Below are positions 54,626-64,000 of a stretch of DNA of 64,000 bases, piece after piece. The notes below the pieces were generated by a model. It made no database searches. It was not told where the DNA came from and worked only from the letters and a program-made list of their open reading frames with translations. Each line of letters opens with the position of its first letter. Position 1 is the first letter of the stretch. Made by a program: the position numbers and the translations under genes. The DNA comes from Chondrilla cf. caribensis (Eukaryota > Porifera > Demospongiae > Chondrillida > Chondrillidae): contig OZ026557.1 in the NCBI GenBank assembly GCA_964020155.1, forward strand, positions 1,545,001 to 1,609,000, written 5' to 3'.

Positions 54626-56860
54626 TAATAATAATAATAATTTTTTTTTTCAATGTATGGGAGAGTATAGGAGGCAACACGCTAAGCACCTTTTTTCATA
54701 TCTCATGGCTGAGGGGGCATGTCAACTTGATATTTTAGACAGACCTAGCTGTGGACGTGAACTAACTTATGAATCAATTCCCATCTCAATAGATGGCCCG
54801 TAACTCCAGCTACGTAGGAAGGTGCTTACTATATTTTCAATGTATGGGAGAGTATAGGAGAGAAAATGTTAAGCACCTTTTTGCATATCTCATGGGGAGG
54901 GGAGCATGTCAACATGATATTTTAGGCAGACCTAGTTGGAAATGTGAACTAACTTGTGAAACAATTCCCATCTCAATAGGTGGCTCGTAACTCCAGCTAC
55001 ATTGGAAGGTGCTTAATATTTTGTCCATGTATGGGAGAGTATAGGAGAGAAAACTTTAAGCACCTTTTTGCATAGCTCATGGGGGAGGGGGCATGTCAAC
55101 GTGATATTTTAGGCAGACCTAGTTGGAAATGTGAACTAACTTGTGAAACAATTCCCATCTCAATAGGTGGCTCGTAACCCCAGTTACATTGGAAGGTGCT
55201 TATTATATTTTTTCAATGTATGGGAGAGTATAGGAGAGAAAATGTTAAGCACCTTTTTGCATAGCTCATGGGGGAGGGGGCATGTCAACGTGATATTTTA
55301 GGCAGACCTAGTTGGGGATGTGAACTAACTTGTGAAACAATTCCCATCTCAATAGGTGGCCCGTAACTCCAGCTACATTCAAAGGTGATAAATATTTTTT
55401 CAATGTATGGGAGAGTATAGGAGAGAAAATGTTAAGCACCTTTTTGCATAACTCCTGTGGGAGGATGTGTGTCAACTTGATATTTTGGACAGATCTAGCT
55501 AGGGACGTGAGCTATCTTTTGAAACAATTTCCATCTCAATAGGTGGCTGGTAACTCCAGCTACATTAGAAGGTGCTAAATAATTTTTCAATGTATGGGAG
55601 AGTATAAGAACGCTAAGCACCTTTTTGAATAGCTCATTTGAGAGGGGGCGTGTCAACTTGATATTTCAGACAGACCTAGCTGGGGACGTGAACTATCTTT
55701 TGAAACAATTCCCATCTCAATAGGTGGACCGTAACCCCTGCTTCATTCGAAGGTGCTTATTTTTTTTTTCAATGTATGTATGGGAGAGTATAGGAGAGAA
55801 AATGTTAAGCACCTTTTTGCATAGCTCATGGGGGAGGGGGCGTGTCAACTTGATACTTTAGGCAGACCTAGTTGGGGCCATGAACTAACTTATGAAACAG
55901 TTTCCATCTCAATAGGTGGCTCGTAACTCCAGCTACATTGGAAGGTGCTTATTATATTTTTCAATGTATGGGAGACTATAGGAGAGAAAATGTTAAGCAC
56001 CTTTTTGCATAGCTCATGGGGGAGGGGGCATGTCAACGTGATATTTTAGGCAGACCTAGTTGGAAACGTGAACTAACTTGTGAAACAATTCCCATCTCAA
56101 TAGGTGGCCTGTAACTCCAGCTATATTCAAAGGTGATAAATATTTTTTCAATGTATGGGAGAGTATAGGAGAGAAAACACTAAGCACCTTTTTGCATAAC
56201 TCATGTGGGAGGAGGCGTGTCAACTTGATATTTTAGACAGAATTAGCTGGGGAAGTAAACTCACTTCTTAAGCATTTACCATTTCCATAGCTAACCCTTT
56301 ACCCCAGCTACATTAAGTGCAATATATGTTTTCAATGTATACGAGAGTATAGGATAAACTATGCTAAGCACTTTCTTGCATATCTCATGGGAGAGTTGGT
56401 GTATCAGTTCAATGTTTTTCTTCAAACCTGGCTGACTGTGTGAACTAAATTCTCAAACAATCCCCATCCCAGTACGTGGTCTGTAACCTTGTCTACATCC
56501 GGAGGTCCTTAATATTTTTTCAATGTATGGGAAATATTAGGTGAATATACTCTAAGCACTGGTACCTTCTTGTATATCTCATTGGAGAGTGGGTGTGTCA
56601 TCTCATATTTTAGGCTGACCTAGGTGTGGATGTAAACTAACTTAATATTGAACAATCCCAACTCCATGCATGTATTGCATCCCCATTTATTCAAGATAGT
56701 GCTAAGGGGCCGAATTGTGGTCCTAACACCACACTCAGTGTATGGGAGAGAATAGGTGATAAAATTACTAATTATATAAGCATCTTCTTGCATAGCTCAT
56801 AGGAGAGGGGTGCATCAAGCTGAAATTTTAGCCAGACCTAGCTGTGAATCTCCATATGTG
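54626..56860 (+). repeat. Satellite A, right edge block (~12 monomers)
   Basis: Forward monomers resume at TTTTTTTTTTCAATGTATGG. They diverge progressively to the right, and the last ones (from ~56.2 kb) are barely alignable and pair with the reversed monomers at 22.6-23.5 kb. Confidence 0.92.
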
Positions 56861-57602
56861 CCCCCTAATTCCCACAATCGTACCTTGCTCCACCTTAGCT
56901 ATATGCTTTTGAGCACAGAAATTAATGAATTAATGGATAGAACTGCGTGTACTGTATGAATTCGTCTGTTGGAAATACTCAGATGTATGTGTACTTATGT
57001 ACATATGTATGACTGATACCAGCAGGGAGTATGTTCATATGCTATATTGAGTACATACATGCATGTATATAATAATTACGTATGTAATATTATGTTGCTT
57101 GCAAGTATTTATGCACATTTAATTGTTGCTGTATCATGTTCTTGTAAATGGAAAATTTCAGGAAGGTCAAAATAGGATGAGTGAGTCTTTTTTAACAATA
57201 TAAGAAAAAAATATGAACATGTGGCCATTTCCACTACCTATAAAGCTGGTACATGTGTATGTGCTTTGTATGTTCACTCTAAATGGACTCTATGAACATA
57301 TATAATGTGTTTGCATATATATATATATATATATATGCAATTATATATACACACATCTATGTACATATGTAACCACAATAAGTGCACAATTATAATTTAT
57401 TTATATTATAGGCGGAGGAATGGTCTGGCAAGTAGGGGGGGGGGCTAAAGGACATGGTGCTGAACTCATGAATAATATTGCAATTGCATCCATACATGTA
57501 ATACTCTACATAGACATTCTTGGCCCCACCTTTGTGATAAGTGGGGGGGGCATGCCCCTACCCTATTCCGTCGCCGGTGTATTATTTAAATTATTTCTGT
57601 AG

Positions 57603-57667
57603 GAGAAAAGTGATGAAGATGAGTGGATTGCCCAAGCTGTGGCTGACAGGGAAGCTATAGGAGAAAG
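57603..57667 (+). pseudogene. Exon-like fragment in right arm
   Basis: A 65-base segment flanked by TTTCTGTAG and GTACAT encodes EKSDEDEWIAQAVADREAIG followed by ER. The acidic then helical composition and splice-like borders look like a captured exon, or an exon of a lost element-encoded gene. No neighbouring exon was identified. Confidence 0.4.
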
Positions 57668-59378
57668 GTACATACATAATATGTACATACATGCATACAA
57701 ATACTATTATTATCATAGTGTGTCCGTTTCACTACTTACACATTTTCCCGTATCTGTAGTACTTGTTATTTTTATGCACTTCCATGCAGCATACGTGTAC
57801 ATACTTAAAGTACATATGCTACATGCTACTAATGTACTGAAACATTTACGTACATGCATATGTGTTTGGTACATACAATGTCATACAGTTGAGGCCAAGC
57901 TACATAAATGACAAACTCAACCGGTCTACAGATGCCTTCCTATCAGTCCAAGATCAATGGCGTGCCAGTTAACACACAGAATAGAATTGTTTTCAATTGG
58001 TGAAATGAGTTACTGTAAAATTGTACCAGAAACTGATGTAAATAGTATTGACATTACATATTCCATTATAGAAAACACTGCCAAGTTTTTTATGTAATAT
58101 GTATAATTGGACATTTATACTGTTTGTCATCAATATCAAATTATATCATACAGTGAGTACTCTTACAGTATGTACGCAAGTTGTGTATTATGCAGAATGT
58201 GATAATAATAGATCGTGTTTAACAGTAAATTGACATGATACAATCAGGTATAATGAAGCATTGTCAATATAAATTCCTTAGAATGTCACACTGCAGCTGC
58301 AGATTCTTACATGATCCACTTCAATTGCAAAAAGAGGTTCCCTTGCACTGCTTTGCCAGGAGGTCCACTGCACCAAAAAATTGTGACAGTCACGAATTAT
58401 GATACTCTGGCTACATAATAGTATTATAATGAATAATGTTTGTACGCACACTCACACTCATGCATAATATTATATACAGAGTCATATTTACATCCATGAA
58501 GATGTACACACACCCACACACACATATCATATGTACATACATAATATGTATGGTGATTTATTGAATGGAGTCAGTGATAGTAAAATGCATGCTATATCAT
58601 TGTGACTCCCATCATAGTAGACATTTATAAACATCATTTTGTGGCATTAATGACAGTCACCAGCTCAATATAATCACACGTATATACGGAGAGATCATTG
58701 ATGGAGGATCACCACATGCTTCAGAAACTTGAGCAACTATGTACATCTTGCATAAGGCTCTGCGCTATGTGCTACTAGAATAGACACCTAGAATAATACC
58801 ATTACACAGGCATTGGTCATATGTTTTACAGTATAAACACATGTAATGTATAATAATTACACCATGCAAATTGTAATTTCCTAATTGTATAACAATAATC
58901 ATACAACCATACATGCACATAATAATATAATACAAAGTATATGTAGAATGAAAGAAATATACATTGACATTCTGCAATATTATCATAACTTACAATCATA
59001 CCATGAGTGCTGCCCAGTGTACATATCAAACTTAATAACACAAATACTGATTCATGTACATCCTCCTGCATCTACTACGGGACCTTGTGGTGAATAGCTA
59101 GATAATGTTAAATTTTATTACTGGTTACCTTGGATACACCAGTATCCATGTGAAGAATCATAGCAAGAATACTGATGTGTCATACACACACATTAAGGAA
59201 CGCACGAATGCAGGCAGGCAGGCAAGCATGCACACACACATGCACGCACACACATGCACACACAACACATGTACATGCACATGCACATCTCACAGCACAT
59301 GCACACATCCATACAGAACACACATGCACATGCACATACATACACACACATAGGAATTACAACCTGGATTGAAATGGT

Positions 59379-59465
59379 AAACATGTTTGTTTATAGTTTG
59401 GAACATGTATGTTTATAGTTTGGAACATGTATGTTTATAGTTTGGAACATGTTTGTTTATAGTTC
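59379..59465. repeat. 22-bp tandem repeat in right arm, 4 copies
   Basis: AACATG marks units at 59380, 59402, 59424 and 59446, exactly 22 bases apart. One copy more than the left arm. Confidence 0.92.
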
Positions 59466-59608
59466 AGAGCATTGTTGTGACAAAGTGACAATCATAACTA
59501 GGGTCTGTGTCTGATATTGCTGGCGCCTAGGGTCTGGCACAACATTACACAGTACCGCCAAATCAATATTCATCGTTTGGATTCCGGAATCGCCAAAGTA
59601 CGAACCTC

Positions 59609-59616
59609 TATAAAAG
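59609..59616 (+). promoter_or_regulatory. TATA box in right arm core, facing right
   Basis: TATAAAAG is followed ~25-35 bases later by a GC-rich start region (CGTCGCGCG). Three splice-donor-like GTAAGT sites lie downstream at 59791, 59900 and 59999. Transcription from here would run outward, antisense to the channel gene. Confidence 0.42.
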
Positions 59617-61127
59617 CTCACGTCGCGCGTCCATTTTCTTTGTGAGTAGATCCGTGCTGGGGAAGCTGCAGATGCTGGAGGATTCGAATTGGAGGGGGTG
59701 CCCCGAGCGCAAGCGTGGTTAGCTGTTCTACCCTCTCCTTCTTCGGTTCGCTGTTGGATCACGCATGGAGTTCACACGTCCCGGTCTCCTGTAAGTCGTC
59801 GGGTCTCTCGAGTGTTCTCGCACGAGGTTTGGGCGTCCGTCCTCTTCGGAGGCGGGCGGTGCCTGGGATCATGGTCGGCTAGTCTCCCCTAGGGGTCCTG
59901 TAAGTAGATTCCTACGAAGGCTATGTTGTCGGAACCACACGGCTCTCTGCTCACCACCCTTTTCCTTTATTATTGCCTTCGGGCACACGTAAGTTAGGCC
60001 ATGCCCGCATTACCTTTACGCTGCACACACTTTACTATGCATACACTGCGCCTTGCACACACCCTCCTATGCACACAGTATGCGCATGCGGCTATAGTAG
60101 GGTCCAGACATGCTACACTAGTTTAGGTTTTGGGCCCTACCGGGGAGTCTCTTGTCATCGTGTTGAGGAAGCTGCTGCGCTGTTTGATGTGTGTCCTGCC
60201 GGCCTGACTCTGATGATTACCGATGTGAAGTCAGTTCATCTGTCTTCTGGTCCGTGGATTGGTGGTAAATCCGTGATTCTTGGATCTCCGGGCCCATGAA
60301 GCTATCAAGTCACAAAGGACCACATCGGTGACTGGCGTCCGTGATACTCGGTGTGCCAGACGTAAAAGATCACGGCTCTGAAATCTGGACCTTCCGAGAA
60401 GCCAGTCTACCACCTTATACCATGGGACGATGGCTTGATGTTGACTACACGTGCGATGACATCAACAGCTGAGGCATGGTGGCAAGTGGCATGTTCTCCT
60501 CGGCCACGGGGCATGAAGCACCTCCCCGTCCTCGCCGGATGCCCTGGGCACACGTAAAGTGTGGCAGAGAGAGGTGCAAGTTTGAATGAGAGGACATGGA
60601 AGATGTGTAACTTATTGGACTTTAATTGCAAGGAACATAATTTTATATACTATTATTATCTTATGTATGTATGTATCTAACTGTTTCCTTGAATCCGTAC
60701 TATCAATTGCTATGAATTTGAATGCTTGACATTCACTGTATGTGCATTAATATATAATAATAATGAATGACATTGCATGCTATATGTAACTGTTACAATA
60801 CAATCATTAGTTAATATTATGTGATGTACTTATAACCATCACTAGTACCATGTTCTGCATCAATGTGTGCATTGAGAGAATTGGACATTTTTATATAAGT
60901 GAATTCGAATAATAAAAGTTGTATTGTTTCAATGATTACATATTATAAAAAGGATTGGAGATGTTACTTCTGGACAATTGCAAAATTATATTAGTGCAAG
61001 TCACCTATGCACTGCACCATCTGGACTCATCTCATGAAGCAATGTTATATGTGCTTGTTGATCATATACACTTACACAAAATGTACAATCATTAGGTACT
61101 ATAATATATACATGTACAATACCTTCC

Positions 61128-61310
61128 CATACATTAAGTATTAGTGCACCTCTGAACATAGCTAAGATTACAGGCCACGTATATACTGAGATTGGAAATT
61201 GTTTCAGAATTTAGCTCATTTCTGAAAATTGAACCATCAGCTCAGCCAACAATAATGTCACACTAACAGGGCTCCACTCCCATGAGCTATGCAAGAAGTT
61301 TCATTTGAAT
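61128..61310 (-). repeat. Solo satellite A monomer outside the right arm
   Basis: One complete diverged monomer in reverse orientation: CACCTCTGAACATAGCT, then GGCCACGTATATACTGAGAT, then CACTCCCATGAGCTATGCAA. It is closest to the reversed left-edge monomers (22975-23090). Confidence 0.85.
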
Positions 61311-61474
61311 TCAAATTCAAATAATTTAAATTGTCATTAATAATTTGAAAAACATCAATAATAGCTTTAAGAAGCTCAAGATATAGTCATGCATGGGCAA
61401 TAATCAGAGGCAGCCTATCATGTATGATCCAATATAATTGGTGAGTAAAACAAAGAGCTTAAATAAGTAATAAG
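61311..61474. other. 3' flank of the channel gene
   Basis: AT-rich sequence between the solo satellite monomer and the channel stop codon. No clear AATAAA was found on the minus strand, so the polyadenylation site is unassigned. Confidence 0.5.
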
Positions 61475-61574
61475 CTATTGTTCAGAGGAACGTCTTTTCG
61501 TCAGTGACTCAACTTTTGCTAATAGGTGTTCCAACAATCTATCCTGTTGCTTCAAGTGCTCCATGATTTCTCCT
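61475..61574 (-). CDS. Channel gene terminal exon: second coiled coil and stop
   Basis: After ACATAG it encodes GEIMEHLKQQDRLLEHLL, then AKVESLTKRRSSEQ and TAG. Leucines sit at heptad positions. Confidence 0.78.
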
Positions 61575-63938
61575 CTATGTACACAAGAGATGGATAGAAC
61601 TACAGATAACTATACACTGAATTCCCAACAGCATATCATTATACATAGCACCGGCTTTCATGTTCAGTACACCAATCAGAGAAATAGTAGTTAACAGGAT
61701 TGTACAAAGTACAAGGTGCATATCGTTGTACGTACTAGTACAAGCTAGTCAGGAATACAGACACTGCAATAACAGACTAGATCATTTTTAGTACACACAT
61801 GTAATACATGAATGTAAGAATTGGAGTTTCTTTCAGGGAAGTTGGCAAGCTGAGTCAAACACAATTATTATGAATGCAGAAAAAGGAGGACCAAACATTT
61901 GATTTGAATTGTATGTTGATGTTTCCAGTAGAGAGATGTGAAAACTCTACAAAGTTGGAATGAAAAAACCTTTTCAAGAGGCCCACAGGACAACAGATTC
62001 TCCCACACACAGCAATGAACCTCACAGGTGTTTCAAATGACAGTATAGCTGTAAATGTCATCACTTCAGTTTGTTGTGGGTATGCTCTGTGCACGTGGCG
62101 ACCTACTCACTTCACACGATTCACGCCGTCCTCCTGTTCTCTTATTCGTCTTTCAAGTCTGTCCAGTTTTCTCGTCACGTCATTTATAGGTGGAACCTCC
62201 CACTTCTCTAACAGGTCTAAAACCAAAAAACATGTAACATTGTAATATTATTAATAACACTACACTACTTGCTATACTTCTGTTACCAAAGACTGTATAA
62301 GTTTCCTACCTATGTAGGGGTTAGTGAGGTGCCTATGCACTAGAGAGGTGCCTATGCGCTAGTGAGGTGCATATGTGCTAGTGAGGTGCCTATGCGCTAG
62401 TGAGGTGCCTATGTGCTAGTGAGGTGCATATGTGCTAGTGAGGTGCATATGTGCTAGTGAGGTGATTATGTGCTAGTGAGGTGCCTATGTGCTAGTGAGG
62501 TGCATATGTGCTAGTGAGGTGCATATGTGCTAGTGAGGTGCCTATGCACTAGTGAGGTGCATATATGCTAGTGAGATGTACCTTGTGGATTTTCAACAAC
62601 TTCTGCTGAAATGTAAGTTCTCTTCCTGTAGTCCTGAAGCATAAGTATGGCATGGATCAGTAAAACCCAGTACACAGAATATCATGTAGTAGGCATGTAC
62701 ATGCGTACAGTGATTTTTCTTTAATCCACCACTTCATCCACAAAACCCTGTCACGCATCATCATTCTATTTCAATTATGTGTACACAATATCCATATAAT
62801 TAATCTGCCAAAACCACTGATCTGCCATAAATTTCCCCATGGATTGTGACAGATGAATGAGAATTCACTGTACACACAAAATAATATTATTGCAATGAAA
62901 AGGTAGCTGCCCTTGTATGCAAAGTTACTGAATAGCAGGATGTAGCGAGGTGCACCCTCACCAGGGACAGCATGCTGTTGTGTTCCACTCTGGCCACAAT
63001 CCAGGCCCTGTCCAACACAAGGTCTCTCTGTGCATCACTCTGCACACTGGTGAAGGTGTCAGCCATCGAGGCAATCAACATGTTGAGTAGCACCACCACA
63101 ACGATGAAGAGAAAGGTCAAGTATAGGAGAACACCCAGCCAGCTGGAGAGGACATCGGAAAACACAAATAGACACTTTCATACATACAAATATGTATGTA
63201 TGTATATACTTTTGTAGGCACAAGTCTACATAATGTGCAAGAAGTCTACATATATAACAAGGCATTAATATTGGTCACAACACATACGAACGGTGACTAT
63301 TGTTTGTTATGGGTGTAAGTCTATACGTAGCTATCAAGAGTATTCAGCAATGCAACATCTTGTGAATCTTCTCTCTATATTCACCCCATGTACTTTTGCA
63401 TATGATTTGTCTTTATTAGTGCAAGGATGATTATTTCTTGTACACAGTAAATGTGAAACAAGTTTGAATAATTATTGTATGTTTTTGTGTAGATAAGTAC
63501 ATTGAAATGAAGAGGTCCTGAATTCCTTGGATGCTTATGTACGTAGTATGTACGTATGTGGAAGAAACTAAATCACACCCAAATGTTTAACATGCCTATG
63601 TGTGTATGTAGCATCTTGAGCGAGACCATGTGTGTACATGTAGCATCCAGACAAGATCTCATGCATGCAAGCAGTGTCTGGAGCAAACCTCATGCATGCA
63701 TGTAGCATCTAGAATAAGACAGTGTATGTGCATGTGACATCCATGTAGAGTAAGACCTAGAGTGAAAGGTCATGTGTGCATGCAGTGTCCAGAGTGATAC
63801 CTCATGTTCACATGTACGTATGTGGCCTCTGTTCTACAAGCTCACTTGAATCCAACCATTCCATAGTAAGGATTGGCTAGGACATTGCCAGCTTCAATCA
63901 TCACTCGAATACCCCAGAGCCATACATAGTAAAGCTGT
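61475..63938 (-). CDS. TRP-like cation channel, C-terminal five exons (5' end outside window)
   Basis: Minus-strand exons in transcript order: 63846-63938, 62962-63142, 62582-62633, 62111-62216 and 61475-61574. All introns are GT-AG and phases agree to a TAG stop (61475-61477). The first exon (QLYYVWLWGIRVMIEAGN...) lies before the last membrane helix, in the expected pore region. The next holds the hydrophobic S6-type helix LGVLLYLTFLFIVVVVLLNM, the LLNMLIASMADTF motif typical of TRP-family gates, and a post-S6 stretch DRAWIVARVEHNS. The rest is cytoplasmic: KWEVPPINDVTRKLDRLERR and EHLKQQDRLLEHLLAKVESL form coiled coils suited to tetramer assembly. Subfamily (TRPA-, TRPC- or polycystin-like) cannot be fixed from this part. 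It is a plasma-membrane or organelle cation channel by family. Confidence 0.82.
62111..62216 (-). CDS. Channel gene exon: first coiled coil
   Basis: Between TTTTAG and GTGAGT, 106 nt, phase 1 in and 2 out. It encodes LLEKWEVPPIN then VTRKLDRLERRIREQE, a strongly charged heptad pattern. Confidence 0.78.
62324..62577. repeat. 19-bp minisatellite, 13 copies, in channel intron
   Basis: The unit is GTGAGGTGCCTATGTGCTA with CCTA/CATA and GTG/GCG variants. Thirteen full copies occupy 62324-62570 and a partial fourteenth runs into the splice donor at 62579-62581. Confidence 0.95.
62582..62633 (-). CDS. Channel gene 52-nt exon
   Basis: Between TTCAG and GTACAT it encodes DYRKRTYISAEVVENPQ, phase 0 in and 1 out. 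Its donor abuts the 19-bp minisatellite. Confidence 0.75.
62962..63142 (-). CDS. Channel gene exon: last transmembrane helix and post-S6 segment
   Basis: It starts after CTCTCCAG with one base completing an Asn codon (phase 2) and ends HNSMLSL at a GTGAGG donor, phase 0. It carries the LLNMLIA gate motif followed by SVQSDAQRDLVLDRAW. Confidence 0.85.
63590..63830. repeat. Degenerate ~35-bp repeat in channel intron
   Basis: Irregular units of the form CATGTGTGCATGTAGCATC followed by AGA-GAGA-type sequence occur about six times with many changes. Confidence 0.6.
63846..63938 (-). CDS. Channel gene exon: pore-proximal segment
   Basis: Between GCAG and GTGAGC, 93 nt, phase 2-2. It encodes QLYYVWLWGIRVMIEAGN, then PYYGMVGF. 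Splicing to 63142 gives GFNWLGVLL without a break. Confidence 0.75.
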
Positions 63939-64000
63939 CTGCAGAATATACATAAGTATACTTACGTAATATGTTATAGTCAATGCATATTCAATATGAT

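Larger units (their letters stand above)
56861..61120 (-). repeat. Right inverted arm of the satellite island
   Basis: Reverse complement of the left arm, but longer because of extra sequence at about 57,390-57,600, 57,911-58,400 and 58,795-58,880. The 59,450-60,640 core is nearly identical to the left core. It ends outward near ACAATCATTAGG (61085-61096), the mirror of 19265-19276. Confidence 0.88.

Noticed and set aside
52067..54803. Open frames of up to ~158 codons in satellite B
   Set aside because: The unit length is ~360 bases, divisible by three, so a stop-free frame continues across copies. No known domain, and the start points are arbitrary.
22605..56860. CRISPR array
   Set aside because: Repeats are ~188 bp and contiguous with no unique spacers, and the genome is eukaryotic.

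Overview
This is a metazoan genomic window. It has spliced genes with GT-AG introns, EGF, sushi, Ig and IgGFc-binding extracellular domains, dense (TG)n/(CA)n microsatellites and a long satellite array. The kinase with an HRDLTPNN catalytic loop and the mosaic secreted protein point to a sponge, probably a demosponge. That placement is inference from gene style, not from a marker gene.

Layout. (1) 1-887, minus strand: the 5' part of a protein kinase gene that runs off the left edge. (2) 888-2314: intergenic. (3) 2315-18221, plus strand: one large gene, reconstructed here as 17 coding exons (7,899 nt, 2,632 residues). All junctions keep one open frame. It encodes a secreted mosaic protein: signal peptide, half an EGF, four EGF/cbEGF, two sushi, one EGF, a ~1,600-residue unclassified region with two coiled coils, a furin-type RKRR site and two Ig domains, then GCC2/GCC3-like repeats, four EGF/cbEGF, and a C-terminal IgGFc-binding-protein N-type domain. 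Two neighbouring cbEGF exons come from a recent ~600-bp tandem duplication. (4) About 19.23-61.12 kb: a ~42-kb structure with no convincing gene. Two inverted arms (left ~19.23-22.6 kb, right ~56.86-61.12 kb) flank ~34 kb of tandem ~188-bp satellite (A). The satellite is interrupted by two blocks of an unrelated ~360-bp repeat (B). Satellite A shows higher-order repeats, an orientation switch near 23,485, diverged edges and a homogenised centre. Each arm carries a GC-richer ~1.2-kb core with a TATA box facing outward. (5) 61475-63938, minus strand: the 3' end (five exons) of a TRP-like cation channel gene: pore and S6 region, post-S6 segment and C-terminal coiled coil.

The kinase and the mosaic gene are divergent, with starts 1.4 kb apart. 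The mosaic gene and the channel gene converge on the satellite structure. The secreted mosaic protein looks like an extracellular adhesion, mucus or recognition molecule. Nothing in the sequence links the three genes functionally. The palindrome-flanked satellite island is the strongest candidate for something undescribed: a giant foldback-like element, or a satellite locus with inverted flanks of the kind seen at some centromeres.
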